Shown here: piece after piece, positions 34,874 to 42,856 of the stretch | How positions within the stretch are numbered: the first letter of the stretch is position 1 | Layout: the number at the start of each line of letters is the position of its first letter | Assembly (NCBI GenBank): GCA_934393265.1 | Contig: CAKRQL010000004.1 | Location: forward strand, 124,001-188,000 | Direction: 5' to 3' | DNA from: an uncultured Eubacteriales bacterium | GTDB taxonomy: Bacteria; Bacillota; Clostridia; Oscillospirales; CAG-272 | DNA length: 64,000 bases | The notes under the pieces: model-generated | The model's input: only the letters and a program-made list of their open reading frames with translations | The model's database searches: none | What the model was told of the DNA's origin: nothing | Program-made: the position numbers and the translations under genes

Positions 34874-35655
34874 AGGTCATAGACAGAATCCGGGCGGCGC
34901 TTGATGCTGTGACATTTTATATCTCCTGCCCGGAATGTGTATACTGCCATACAAAGCTGAAATGGGGTGAGCGCGCAATCTGCTCGGCATGTGCCGAAAA
35001 GCTCGCAGAATATAAAGAACGCAGGTGTTCAAAATGCGCGCAAAATCTCCCGGACTGTACTTGTACAAATGATTATCTGGCGTCATGTGGCGTGAGAAAG
35101 CTTTTTAAGGTATACCGTTACATATATTCCGGAGAGGAGAATGTCGGAAGCAACCTGCTCTTCAGCTTAAAGCATGAGAATCGCCGCGATGTTGTGGATT
35201 TTCTCGCCGACGAGCTTTCCCGCGCAATAATTTCCGGCACCGGAGGCAAAGCTTCGGATTTTATTCTGACTGCCGTTCCGCGGAGGAGAAAATCAATACT
35301 GAAATACGGTTATGACCATGCGGAAAATCTTGCAAAAGCTGTGGCACAAAAGCTCGGCGCCGAGTATATCCGCCTCTTCGTGTCTTTATCTGCGAAGGCG
35401 CAAAAGGAAACGCACGGGGAAGAGCGGAAGAAAAATGCAAAATTCAGACTTATAAACAAGACCGCACATCTTATGGGCAAAAGAATAATAATTTTTGATG
35501 ACATAGTAACTACCGGCTCTTCAATGGGGAACTGTGCCTCTCTTATAATTGCCGAGAAGCCGAAAGCAGTTTACGGTGCGGCGGTCGCTATTGCATTCCG
35601 TGACCTTGATCCTTATTACGAAGCGGCGTTTGCCCGGATCGGAATAAAAATGTAA
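34870..35655 (+). CDS. comF: ComF-family phosphoribosyltransferase-like protein
   Basis: Protein of 261 residues with an N-terminal zinc-ribbon-like region (CPECVYC, CSAC, CSKC, CTC) and a C-terminal PRTase domain whose PRPP loop is IIFDDIVTTGSSM. TAVPRRRKSILKYGYDHAENLAKA is the typical ComFC/GntX middle part. In competent bacteria ComFC helps transformation, but the gene is widespread in non-competent species. No comFA or other com gene is near. It is coupled to glnS by a four-base overlap. Confidence 0.9.
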   Translation: MKVIDRIRAALDAVTFYISCPECVYCHTKLKWGERAICSACAEKLAEYKERRCSKCAQNLPDCTCTNDYLASCGVRKLFKVYRYIYSGEENVGSNLLFSLKHENRRDVVDFLADELSRAIISGTGGKASDFILTAVPRRRKSILKYGYDHAENLAKAVAQKLGAEYIRLFVSLSAKAQKETHGEERKKNAKFRLINKTAHLMGKRIIIFDDIVTTGSSMGNCASLIIAEKPKAVYGAAVAIAFRDLDPYYEAAFARIGIKM

Positions 35656-35693
35656 TATCGGAGCACCAACTCCGTGGCGAGAGCCTTTTATAT

Positions 35694-35740
35694 AAATATA
35701 TACTTATATAGAATAATAAATATATACTTATATAGAATAA
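35694..35740. repeat. Tandem repeat, two copies of a 24 bp AT-rich unit
   Basis: AAATATATACTTATATAGAA followed by TAA(T) occurs at 35694 and again at 35718, with identical 23-base cores and a 24 bp period. It lies between the comF stop and its terminator. Only two copies exist, so this is not a CRISPR or a minisatellite of note. Confidence 0.85.
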
Positions 35741-35744
35741 AAAT

Positions 35745-35794
35745 AAACCGTTTTATCACGCCTCACAGTGAGTACAGGATAAAACGGTTTTTTT
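35745..35794. terminator. Bidirectional terminator between comF and rplA
   Basis: Perfect 13 bp stem AAACCGTTTTATC (35745-35757) / GATAAAACGGTTT (35778-35790) with T runs on both strands, between convergent genes. Confidence 0.9.
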
Positions 35795-35817
35795 ATATTG
35801 TGTTTTGCTGCTTATTA

Positions 35818-36513
35818 TCAGCCGAGCTTAGCGTAGTTGACCTTTACGCCCGGTCCCATCGTGGTTGCTATAACACAGCTCTTGATGTACTGACCCTTTG
35901 CGGCAGCGGGCTTAGCCTTGATTACCGCGCCGACAAGCGTATTGAAGTTCTCCATGAGCTTCTCCGCACCGAACGAAGCCTTGCCGATAGGGCAGTGAAT
36001 GATGTTGGTCTTATCGAGCCTGTATTCGATCTTACCTGCCTTGGCCTCGGTTACAGCCTTCGCAACATCGGGGGTAACGGTTCCTGCCTTCGGGTTGGGC
36101 ATGAGTCCCTTAGGACCGAGTACCTTACCGAGACGACCTATGACGCCCATCATGTCGGGAGACGCTATAACAACATCAAAATCAAACCAGTTCTCGGATG
36201 TGATTTTCTGGACATACTCCTCCGCGCCGACATAATCAGCACCTGCGGCAAGAGCGGCAGCCGCCTTGTCACCTCTTGCGAAAACAAGGGTTCTTACGGT
36301 CTTACCGGTACCGTTGGGGAGTACTACTGCGCCTCTGACCTGCTGGTCGGCGTGACGGGAGTCAACGCCGAGGCGGATGTGTATTTCAACTGTTTCGTCA
36401 AACTTCGCCTTTGCGGTCTGGCAGACGAGAGCCACAGCCTCTTCGCTGTCGTACATCTTTCTCTTGTCGAAGAGCTCGACAGATGCCTTGTATTTCTTAC
36501 CCATTTTAGCCAT
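35818..36513 (-). CDS. rplA: 50S ribosomal protein L1
   Basis: L1-stalk protein of 231 residues, full length. GTVTPDVAKAVTEAKAGKIEYR and GKASFGAEKLMENF are conserved L1 blocks; the RNA-binding loop DYVGAEEYVQKI is also seen. L1 also represses its own L11 operon in many bacteria. It is 17 bp after rplK. A strong terminator follows 24 bp downstream, so rplJ and rplL are not in the same transcript at this place. Confidence 0.98.
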   Translation of the reverse strand: MAKMGKKYKASVELFDKRKMYDSEEAVALVCQTAKAKFDETVEIHIRLGVDSRHADQQVRGAVVLPNGTGKTVRTLVFARGDKAAAALAAGADYVGAEEYVQKITSENWFDFDVVIASPDMMGVIGRLGKVLGPKGLMPNPKAGTVTPDVAKAVTEAKAGKIEYRLDKTNIIHCPIGKASFGAEKLMENFNTLVGAVIKAKPAAAKGQYIKSCVIATTMGPGVKVNYAKLG

Positions 36514-36530
36514 TTCTCATTCCTCCTCTA

Positions 36531-36956
36531 TCAGTCCTCGACAGTGATACCCATGCTGCGGGCAGTGCCGGCAACCATGCTCATTGCGGCTTCTATGGAA
36601 GCAGCGTTGAGGTCGGGCATTTTTGTCTCTGCAATCTTGCGCACCTGCTCCTTTGTGAGCTTTGCTACCTTTGTCTTATTGGGGGTAGCGGAAGCCGTCT
36701 CGATGCCGCATGCCTTCTTGATAAGAACGGCGGCAGGGGGAGTCTTGGTGATGAATGTGAAGGAACGGTCGGCATATACGGTAATGACTACCGGTATTAC
36801 GAGACCGATATCGTTCTTCGTTCTGTCATTGAATTCCTTTGTGAAGTTGGGGATCGATACACCGTACTGACCGAGAGCGGGTCCTACGGGGGGCTGGGGA
36901 GTTGCCTTTCCGGCAGGAAGCTGTAATTTAATGTAACCGGTTATCTTTTTAGCCAT
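36531..36956 (-). CDS. rplK: 50S ribosomal protein L11
   Basis: L11 of 141 residues, binding the GTPase-associated 23S rRNA region and needed for RelA activation. KKITGYIKLQLPAGKATPQPPVGPALGQYG is the N-terminal domain, with its invariant prolines; FTKEFNDRT and the C-terminal rRNA-binding domain (MVAGTARSMGITV) follow. The full length is normal. It lies between nusG and rplA, the usual order. Confidence 0.98.
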   Translation of the reverse strand: MAKKITGYIKLQLPAGKATPQPPVGPALGQYGVSIPNFTKEFNDRTKNDIGLVIPVVITVYADRSFTFITKTPPAAVLIKKACGIETASATPNKTKVAKLTKEQVRKIAETKMPDLNAASIEAAMSMVAGTARSMGITVED

Positions 36957-37038
36957 TTTAATTTAACCTCCAAACGTGGTATTTCAACGGGAGAATTGAA
37001 TAAATTTTTCTCCCTCCCACTTTTTGCATAATCTGCTG

Positions 37039-37578
37039 TTATGCCAGCACGACATCCTTTGTGTCAACCATAATCGGAATATCGTGTTTTTCGGTAGATA
37101 CGAGGATAACAAGAGTTTTTTTGTCCTCGGATATCTCCTGAAGCGTACCCGAGTAGCCGTCAAAGGCTCCGGATACAACCTTGAGCGTATCACCGATCTT
37201 GAATTTGAATTCGTCATTGTGGATTTCCACATTGAACATTTCCACTTCAGCATCGGAGAGCGGGGTAGGCTCCGACCCGGGACCTACAAATCCTGTTACG
37301 CCGGTGATGTTTCGTACAACATGCCAGCTTTCGTCGGTCATTGTCATCTTGACGAAAACATAGCTCGGGAATACCTTTGTCTCTACAACCTTTTCTTCAC
37401 CTTTATCGTTTGTTTCGGTGTGCGTTTCCACAGGGACCTTGACATCGTAGATAAGGTGACCGAGACCGCGGTTTTCCACTATTTTTTCTATGCTGATTTT
37501 TACTTTGTTTTCATATCCGGTATAGGTGTGAGCGACATACCACCTGGGACCGAGGTTCTTCTCATTGATGTTACTCAT
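37039..37578 (-). CDS. nusG: Transcription antitermination factor NusG
   Basis: Transcription elongation factor of 179 residues. The NGN domain begins WYVAHTYTGYENKVK, and VFPSYVFVKM is its conserved strand. The C-terminal KOW domain shows FKIGDTLKVVSGAFDGYSGTLQEI. It binds RNA polymerase and links it to Rho or ribosomes. The operon is secE-nusG-rplK-rplA. The end of the KOW domain is normal. Confidence 0.97.
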   Translation of the reverse strand: MSNINEKNLGPRWYVAHTYTGYENKVKISIEKIVENRGLGHLIYDVKVPVETHTETNDKGEEKVVETKVFPSYVFVKMTMTDESWHVVRNITGVTGFVGPGSEPTPLSDAEVEMFNVEIHNDEFKFKIGDTLKVVSGAFDGYSGTLQEISEDKKTLVILVSTEKHDIPIMVDTKDVVLA

Positions 37579-37588
37579 GTCCTACCTC

Positions 37589-37873
37589 TTAACCGATGAG
37601 ACCTGCCAAAAAGCTGATGAGCTTACCGGCGCCAAAGTCGATAAGACCTATCACAACGCTCGTGACGACAACAGCCGCAAGCACAAGCACAGTGCTCTTC
37701 CTGACCTCATCTTTAGGGGTCCAGACAACCTTCTTCATCTCACCTGCCGTATCACGACAAAGCTTGGTGAGCTTCTTCCATGTACGCTTGAAGAAGCCAT
37801 CCTTTTTCTCAACCTTTACGGTTTTTACGTCCTTTTCGGACTTTTCTGTTTTGTCCGTGTTGATATCTGCCAT
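37589..37873 (-). CDS. secE: Preprotein translocase subunit SecE
   Basis: Protein of 94 residues with the single C-terminal TM of SecE (VLVLAAVVVTSVVIGLIDFG) preceded by the amphipathic clamp helix WKKLTKLCRDTAGEMKKVVWTPKDEVRKST. The N-terminal part is a Lys/Asp-rich extension of about 30 residues. It joins SecY in the protein-conducting channel. It is located ten bases before nusG as in most bacteria. Confidence 0.95.
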   Translation of the reverse strand: MADINTDKTEKSEKDVKTVKVEKKDGFFKRTWKKLTKLCRDTAGEMKKVVWTPKDEVRKSTVLVLAAVVVTSVVIGLIDFGAGKLISFLAGLIG

Positions 37874-37888
37874 CTTTACTTCCTCCGA

Positions 37889-38038
37889 TTACTTTGTCTC
37901 TTTGTGGATCGTGTGCTTGCGGCAGAAACGGCAGTACTTTTTCATTTCAAGTCTGTCCGGATCGTTCTTTTTGTTTTTTGTAGTGTCATAATTTCTTTGC
38001 TTGCATTCAGAGCACGCCAATGTAATTTTGACTCTCAT
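37889..38038 (-). CDS. rpmG: 50S ribosomal protein L33
   Basis: Ribosomal protein of 49 residues with four Cys in two CxxC pairs (CSEC and CRFC), i.e. the zinc-binding form. MRVKITLACSECKQRNY gives the start at 38038; an upstream in-frame extension has no family similarity. It is the first gene of the rpmG-secE-nusG-rplK-rplA operon and is preceded by a strong promoter. Confidence 0.95.
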   Translation of the reverse strand: MRVKITLACSECKQRNYDTTKNKKNDPDRLEMKKYCRFCRKHTIHKETK

Positions 38039-38153
38039 TTTTTCGGCACCTCCTGATAAAATTCGGGTAACCCCGTTTTGAATACCTCCCTCACGCCGGG
38101 CGAGTGCCTGTCCCAGTAGGCACAGAAAAAAAGCCCCCGACAAGAGGTATAAT

Positions 38154-38182
38154 CAGTATACCACAGCCGGGGGAGATTGTCA
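38154..38182 (-). promoter_or_regulatory. Promoter of the rpmG-rplA operon
   Basis: On the minus strand TTGACA (38182-38177), 17 bp, TATACT (38159-38154). A leader of about 110 bases follows before rpmG. Confidence 0.75.
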
Positions 38183-38245
38183 ATACTTCTGCTAAAATAT
38201 TTTAATATATTTGCTCCGCGCGTGAGAAATGCGGTGGCGACACGG

Positions 38246-39364
38246 TCATTTCGCATATTCCCCGAATGAAAACACCCACGAAAATTGCAGCTTGCAGGTT
38301 ATGATTGCGATAAGGAAATCAACGGCACCCTTCATAAGTGATACGGCAAAAGGGGATGAAGTCACAAAAGCCTCTATAAAACAAACCGTGGCATATGATA
38401 TGGCAAGGCGAGCACTCCAAACAACGTAGTATCTCCGCAGTGCGTTTCGGTCGCTCTTTCCGAATACGTACTTTGAGTTGAGAAAAAAGTTGATCGCCGA
38501 TGATATGAGCCGTGCTGAAACGGTGGACATCAGCAGGGATACCGCAGGGGTAAGCGAAGCAAAGATATACTTTACGAACAGATAAAACAACGTAAGGTCA
38601 GATGCGGCGCCGAGCGCGGCGACGGCAAAATATGCCCATAGGCTTCCGAGCAGGGCGTGACCTACGCGGAAAGTGTCGAGTACAACGCGAAAATTTGAAT
38701 TGTCGGCAGGTTTCTTCCTCCCCTCGGGTGTGTTATAAACAGTGCGGATGTGGATTTCGCGCGGAAACACGCCTTTTTTCGCGAAGTACGTGAGTACGTT
38801 CATTTCGTATTCAAACCGTTCACCGGGAATGTCACAGAGCTCGGAGAGATGAGAATAATCAAACGCGCGAAGCCCTGTTTGCGTGTCGGACAGCCCGGAA
38901 CCGTATATCTGCCGGTAGAGAAAACCCGACAGTCGGTTTCCGATACGGGAACGCACGGGTATGTTATGATCTCCGAAATCACGGACGCCAAACACTATCT
39001 CGCCGCTTGACATAGCACTTATAGCTACACGCATACAGTCGAGCTCTGTATGCTGACCGTCGCAATCGGATGTGACAAAAACGTACTTTTCCGAATATTT
39101 ATTGCGGCAGAACTTGAAAGCGGTTTTTAATGCACATCCTTTACCTCTGTTCTTTACATGAGTCAGAAGAATTGCCCCCTGAATTATGCCAACCCTCTCG
39201 AATGTTTTTTCGTATTTTTCTCCGCTGCCGTCGTCGACTACTATTACCGAAAGAAAGCCGAGTGACAGAAGATTTCTCACTCTTTCCGGGAAGTCGGACG
39301 GCGGACGGTACGCCGGAATTATCATTATCGCCGGTAACTTTTCATTTGTGGTATGCCCCTGCAT
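38246..39364 (-). CDS. GT2 glycosyltransferase fused to a GtrA-like membrane domain
   Basis: Protein of 372 residues. The N-terminal GT2 (DPM1-like) domain has PAYRPP, VVDDGSG and TSDCDGQH, which contain the nucleotide-sugar and metal-binding acidic residues. The C-terminal about 120 residues hold four hydrophobic helices of the GtrA family. Such fusions are thought to build and move a polyprenyl-linked sugar at the membrane for teichoic acid or O-antigen-like modification. The start ATG 39364 follows GGAGG. A longer in-frame extension to 39553 has no family similarity. Acceptor and sugar are unknown. Confidence 0.88.
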   Translation of the reverse strand: MQGHTTNEKLPAIMIIPAYRPPSDFPERVRNLLSLGFLSVIVVDDGSGEKYEKTFERVGIIQGAILLTHVKNRGKGCALKTAFKFCRNKYSEKYVFVTSDCDGQHTELDCMRVAISAMSSGEIVFGVRDFGDHNIPVRSRIGNRLSGFLYRQIYGSGLSDTQTGLRAFDYSHLSELCDIPGERFEYEMNVLTYFAKKGVFPREIHIRTVYNTPEGRKKPADNSNFRVVLDTFRVGHALLGSLWAYFAVAALGAASDLTLFYLFVKYIFASLTPAVSLLMSTVSARLISSAINFFLNSKYVFGKSDRNALRRYYVVWSARLAISYATVCFIEAFVTSSPFAVSLMKGAVDFLIAIITCKLQFSWVFSFGEYAK

Positions 39365-39405
39365 GCTGACCTCCGTTCGGACTATTGCCTGTGTTAAATT
39401 ATGTA

Positions 39406-39434
39406 TTGCAAAACAATTCAAATCAGTGTATAAT
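39406..39434 (+). promoter_or_regulatory. Promoter of the hydroxyacid dehydrogenase gene
   Basis: TTGCAA (39406-39411), 17 bp spacer and TATAAT (39429-39434), 40 bp before ATG 39474. Confidence 0.7.
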
Positions 39435-39473
39435 GGAATACGAAAATATTTGCTGTGCAAGGATGAAAAACAT

Positions 39474-40418
39474 ATGAGAGTTGTTATTCTCGACAGAGAC
39501 GCTATGGGGTGGGATATATCATTTTCTGTGTTGTCCCATCTCGGGCATATCATATCTTATGGCAGAACCGCTCCGGACGAACTGGCGGAAAGAATTGAAT
39601 ATGCGGATATCGTAATCGTTAATAAGGTCAGAATAGATCGTTCTGCCATTGAACATGCAAAAAATCTCCGGCTTATATGTGAATTTGCCACCGGGTATGA
39701 TAACATTGACATTGTAGCGGCGAAAGAACGCGGAATAGCCGTATGCAATGTTCCGGGGTATTCTACAGAGAGCGTCGTACTTTTTACGGTAACGACCGTT
39801 CTTTCGCTTGTAACTCACATCCGCGAGTATATCGGTTTTGTACGGGACGGCGGATATACAAGCTCCGGCGTCGCTACCTCGTTTGCCCCTGCCTTTCACG
39901 AGCTGTCCGGTATGACATGGGGAATAATCGGATACGGAAATATAGGCTCAAGGGTCGGAGCTGTAGCCCGTGCTCTCGGCGCACAGGTGATCGTCAACAG
40001 GCGCACACCGACCGGCGACTCCTTCGTGACCATCGACGAGCTGTGTCGCCGCTCGGATATAATAACCGTTCATTGTCCGCTGAATGACGAGACACGGGGG
40101 ATTATTGATTACGAGCGTATTTCAACTATGAAAGACAGCGTAATACTTGTAAACGAGGCAAGGGGCGCAGTCCTTGACGAACAAGCCGTTGCAGAGGCGG
40201 TATTATCCGGGAAGATCGCCGGCTTCGGGTGCGATGTGTATTCAGAGGAACCGCTCGGAGCGTCTCACCCGTACTATGCGATAAAAAATCGCGAAAATGT
40301 AATTCTGACGCCTCATGCTGCATGGGGAGCGGTAGAGGCACGCAAGCGCTGCATTTCTATTATCGACGAAAATATCAGAAGTTATTTAAGTGGAGTCTCA
40401 TATAATCGCATTGTGTGA
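39474..40418 (+). CDS. D-2-hydroxyacid dehydrogenase, NAD(P)-dependent
   Basis: Oxidoreductase of 314 residues. GIIGYGNIGS is the Rossmann NAD-binding motif (about 149-158). VNEARGAVLDE holds the substrate-binding Arg, the Asp/Glu pair is in FGCDVYSEEP and the catalytic His in TPHAAWG. Candidates are glycerate or lactate dehydrogenase; the substrate is not set by these motifs. The start at 39474 follows AAGGATG; an in-frame extension to 39186 runs through the divergent gene and is rejected. Monocistronic, with its own promoter and terminator. Confidence 0.9.
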   Translation: MRVVILDRDAMGWDISFSVLSHLGHIISYGRTAPDELAERIEYADIVIVNKVRIDRSAIEHAKNLRLICEFATGYDNIDIVAAKERGIAVCNVPGYSTESVVLFTVTTVLSLVTHIREYIGFVRDGGYTSSGVATSFAPAFHELSGMTWGIIGYGNIGSRVGAVARALGAQVIVNRRTPTGDSFVTIDELCRRSDIITVHCPLNDETRGIIDYERISTMKDSVILVNEARGAVLDEQAVAEAVLSGKIAGFGCDVYSEEPLGASHPYYAIKNRENVILTPHAAWGAVEARKRCISIIDENIRSYLSGVSYNRIV

Positions 40419-40435
40419 TTAGCCTGAAAAAAAAT

Positions 40436-40468
40436 ACTACCGCTGTGATACAGCTTTCCGGCGGTAGT
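40436..40468. terminator. Bidirectional terminator between the dehydrogenase and the CDF gene
   Basis: ACTACCG (40436-40442) / CGGTAGT (40462-40468), with an A run before and a T-rich run after, between convergent genes. Confidence 0.7.
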
Positions 40469-40492
40469 TTATATTTTTGAATGTGATAGTGG

Positions 40493-41662
40493 TCAGCCCC
40501 TGTCAACGGTTATAACGCATGTGATGTCCGGCCGTCGCTCTGCCACGGCGTCTGATATTTTCTTTTTGATTTCGTCAGGAGTAAATCGGCTTTCGTAGGG
40601 AAGAACGATATCAAAAATCATAATTGTGCGACTTTTACCGATTACTGTCCGGAAATCGTGAAACGCGACATCCGGTAATGTATCATGCAATACATCGGTA
40701 AGAAAAACGCGCAGCTCATTGACACGCGGGTCATTTACGACTATCGGATCCATATGGATTGTACAGAATATATGCAACTCGTCCTGAATTTCTTTTTCCA
40801 TACGATCTATCTCTTCGTGAAGAAGATAAATATCCTGTGAGCCGTCAACCTCTACATGGAGAGAGGCTATCAGATGCGTTGGTCCGTAGTTGTGTATTAT
40901 AAGATCATGAACGCCGAGTGCTTCGGGATGCCGGGCTATCACCGCTTTGATTTTTTCGACAACATCATCAAGAGGAGCCTCGCCGAGAATGGAGTTTTTC
41001 GTTTCATTCAGCAGCTTTATTCCTCCGAGAATAATCAGGCAGGAGACGGCCGTTCCTACTATGGCATCGAGAAGGCGGAAGCCGGTAAAGCGGATTATTA
41101 TCGAACATATAAGTACTGCGGAGGTCGAGAGACAGTCTGAAAAAGAATCCATCGCCGAGGCGCGGAGAACCTCGGACTTGATTTTTTTGCCGAGATTACG
41201 ATAGAAGAACCCGAGTAGCAGCTTCATGATAACCGAGACAACAAGTATCACAATGGTGATAAGCCCGAAGTCCGGTGCTTCGTGCTCTCCTATACCGAGA
41301 AGCACCTTTACGGAGTTTATGAGCGTTTCCGCACCTACAACAACTATGATGAACGACACTATCATCGAGGCGACGTATTCGAGCCTCTGGTGACCGAACG
41401 GGTGCGCCCTGTCGGCGGGCTTTTCCGATATGCGGAAGGTTATAAGAGTTATAATAGAGGAAGCGGCGTCGGATATGTTATTCATTGCGTCTGCCGTAAT
41501 GGCGACAGAGCCAGAGAGAATACCGAATGTCAGCTTTAATGCAGAAAGCATAAGATTGACCGTTATTCCGACCGCACCCGCAGCGCTCCCGCATTTTTTT
41601 CGTGTTTCATCCTCGCTGCGCTGCCTTTTACCGCAGAACAGTCTGATAAGCAAATCTGTCAT
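40493..41662 (-). CDS. Cation diffusion facilitator (CDF) transporter
   Basis: Metal efflux transporter of 389 residues with about six TM helices and a cytoplasmic C-terminal metal-binding domain. The transport-site aspartates are DAMNNISD in TM2 and DSFSDCLST in TM5. The first motif has N where zinc members have H, which in this family often goes with Mn/Fe transport. This is family knowledge and only suggestive here. The C-terminus with HASLHVEVDG-type residues (IASLHVEVDG, IHMDP) is the regulatory fold. It is transcribed divergently from the unknown gene at 41761. Confidence 0.9.
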   Translation of the reverse strand: MTDLLIRLFCGKRQRSEDETRKKCGSAAGAVGITVNLMLSALKLTFGILSGSVAITADAMNNISDAASSIITLITFRISEKPADRAHPFGHQRLEYVASMIVSFIIVVVGAETLINSVKVLLGIGEHEAPDFGLITIVILVVSVIMKLLLGFFYRNLGKKIKSEVLRASAMDSFSDCLSTSAVLICSIIIRFTGFRLLDAIVGTAVSCLIILGGIKLLNETKNSILGEAPLDDVVEKIKAVIARHPEALGVHDLIIHNYGPTHLIASLHVEVDGSQDIYLLHEEIDRMEKEIQDELHIFCTIHMDPIVVNDPRVNELRVFLTDVLHDTLPDVAFHDFRTVIGKSRTIMIFDIVLPYESRFTPDEIKKKISDAVAERRPDITCVITVDRG

Positions 41663-41690
41663 TTTGTTTACCCGATTCTCATTTTTTTAC

Positions 41691-41719
41691 TTTACAATTA
41701 CGATTATATGTGATAGAAT
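41691..41719 (+). promoter_or_regulatory. Promoter of the unknown 110-residue gene
   Basis: TTTACA (41691-41696), 17 bp, TAGAAT (41714-41719), then GGAGGT at 41750. Confidence 0.6.
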
Positions 41720-41760
41720 ATGTTCTGCAAACAGTCTATGCCGTGCGTCGGAGGTACCGT

Positions 41761-42093
41761 TTGAATATTTATACTTATACACCGGATTCATTCCAGTATG
41801 TCGAGCTCTATAATGAGTTGATGTTCAATATTGCCACCGCGAGAGCGTCAGGATGCGAGCTCGCAATTTTTTCCTATGCAAAAAGCAACGAGAAAATCAA
41901 AAAGAGAATAACCAACTGCAGAAAGATACTGCGACTTCTTAAAGGACGCGGCATGATACAGCTCTATATCCAAGACAGCGAGCTTGACGGCACAACAACC
42001 GTTGCGGAGTATGTCAGAAACAAGTACCCGGATATAAAATCATTGCCGGAGTGCTCCGACGGTGATTATACATACATATTCATTAAAATATGA
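41761..42093 (+). CDS. Unknown 110-residue protein
   Basis: I do not recognise this family. TTG 41761 is chosen because GGAGGT (41750-41755) lies five bases before it; the frame stays open upstream to 41710 without a good start. The sequence is mixed alpha/beta without TM: an N-terminal strand (LNIYTYTPDSF), a central basic helix (KSNEKIKKRITNCRKIL) and a last strand DYTYIFIKI. It is a single-gene transcript with its own promoter and a strong terminator, between a metal transporter and acpP. Function unknown. Confidence 0.7.
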   Translation: MNIYTYTPDSFQYVELYNELMFNIATARASGCELAIFSYAKSNEKIKKRITNCRKILRLLKGRGMIQLYIQDSELDGTTTVAEYVRNKYPDIKSLPECSDGDYTYIFIKI

Positions 42094-42105
42094 CTTTATA
42101 CAGCG

Positions 42106-42140
42106 AAAGGTTGCCCTACGGATACCCGGGGCAACCTTTT
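42106..42140. terminator. Bidirectional terminator
   Basis: AAAGGTTGCCC (42106-42116) / GGGCAACCTTT (42129-42139), between the unknown gene and convergent acpP. Confidence 0.85.
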
Positions 42141-42159
42141 CGTTTCTATCAGCACAAAA

Positions 42160-42387
42160 TCAGTTGTGCGAAGCTTCGAGGTATTTCACAACGTCGCCGA
42201 CTGTGACAAAATTGTGCAGTTCCTCATCGTCTATGACAATATTGAATTCTTCTTCGCAGGTGATTACGAGATCAGCAAGCTCCAGTGAATTTATGTTGAG
42301 ATCTGTGGAAAGCTCCGCATCCATCGTAACATCATCCGGATTAACACCGAGTTCTTCCACGAGCAGTTTTTTGACCTTCTCGAACAT
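42160..42387 (-). CDS. acpP: Acyl carrier protein
   Basis: Acidic four-helix protein of 75 residues that carries acyl chains on 4'-phosphopantetheine. The attachment serine is Ser34 in NINSLELADL; the usual DSL motif reads NSL here. ITCEEEFNIVIDDEEL and VGDVVKYLEA are the other conserved parts. ATG 42387 follows AAGGAGGG; the frame extends upstream to 42405 without family support. No fab gene is adjacent, so it stands alone with its own promoter. It may be the general ACP or a secondary one. Confidence 0.92.
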   Translation of the reverse strand: MFEKVKKLLVEELGVNPDDVTMDAELSTDLNINSLELADLVITCEEEFNIVIDDEELHNFVTVGDVVKYLEASHN

Positions 42388-42435
42388 AACAACCCTCCTT
42401 TTCAAAGATTGGCTTAAAAAATTAACACCTTTGCA

Positions 42436-42464
42436 ATCATACTATAACATTTTCACTTTGTCAA
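42436..42464 (-). promoter_or_regulatory. Promoter of acpP
   Basis: TTGACA (42464-42459), 17 bp, TATGAT (42441-42436) on the minus strand. Confidence 0.7.
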
Positions 42465-42581
42465 GTGTTTTTGTTAAAATAGGGCAATGTGTACAAAAAG
42501 CGCGGTGCTGTTTTGCACATTTTAATGTGAAAAACTGTAATGCACATGATAATTATATCTTGTCGCAAGGTAGAAAATGAC

Positions 42582-42603
42582 AAAACGGGTCAAATGACCC
42601 GTT
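42582..42603 (-). terminator. Terminator after the tRNA-Arg/tRNA-His operon
   Basis: On the minus strand, ACGGGTCA pairs with TGACCCGT around a two-base centre and is followed by TTTGTCATTTTC. Confidence 0.75.
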
Positions 42604-42610
42604 CGCAATA

Positions 42611-42687
42611 TGGGGTGAGATACGGGAATTGAACCCGTGACCTCCAGAGCCACAATCTGGCGCTCTACCAACTAAGCTAATCCCACC
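42611..42687 (-). tRNA. tRNA-His (anticodon GTG)
   Basis: Complete cloverleaf on the minus strand with encoded CCA. The acceptor stem GTGGGAT pairs with ATCTCAC, the anticodon stem is CCAGA/TCTGG with GTG in the loop, and the T arm GGGTTCAATTCCC is regular. A 5' G opposite the C discriminator gives the G-1:C73 pair specific to tRNA-His. Confidence 0.97.
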
Positions 42688-42710
42688 ATATTATCAGATA
42701 TAAAGTTCCG

Positions 42711-42787
42711 TGGCGCGCCTTGAGGGACTCGAACCCCCGACCTACTGCTTAGAAGGCAGTTGCTCTATCCAGCTGAGCTAAAGGCGC
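42711..42787 (-). tRNA. tRNA-Arg (anticodon TCT)
   Basis: Complete cloverleaf with encoded CCA. The acceptor GCGCCTT pairs with AAGGCGC, the anticodon arm ACTGC/GCAGT carries TCT (reads AGA/AGG). It is the first of two tRNAs in one transcript. Confidence 0.97.
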
Positions 42788-42805
42788 AAGCTGACAACAG
42801 GAAGT

Positions 42806-42834
42806 ATTATAGCAGACGGAGGTGTTTTTGTCAA
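42806..42834 (-). promoter_or_regulatory. Promoter of the tRNA-Arg/tRNA-His operon
   Basis: Perfect TTGACA (42834-42829), 17 bp, TATAAT (42811-42806) on the minus strand. Confidence 0.85.
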
Positions 42835-42856
42835 TATACTTTAAGAAAAAAACGTC

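Noticed and set aside
35694..35740. CRISPR-like repeat
   Set aside because: Only two tandem AT-rich copies with no spacer and no cas gene.
35674..35817. Ribosomal protein L10 leader or rplJ start downstream of rplA
   Set aside because: Only a tandem repeat and a bidirectional terminator are there; no L10 leader fold or rplJ sequence.
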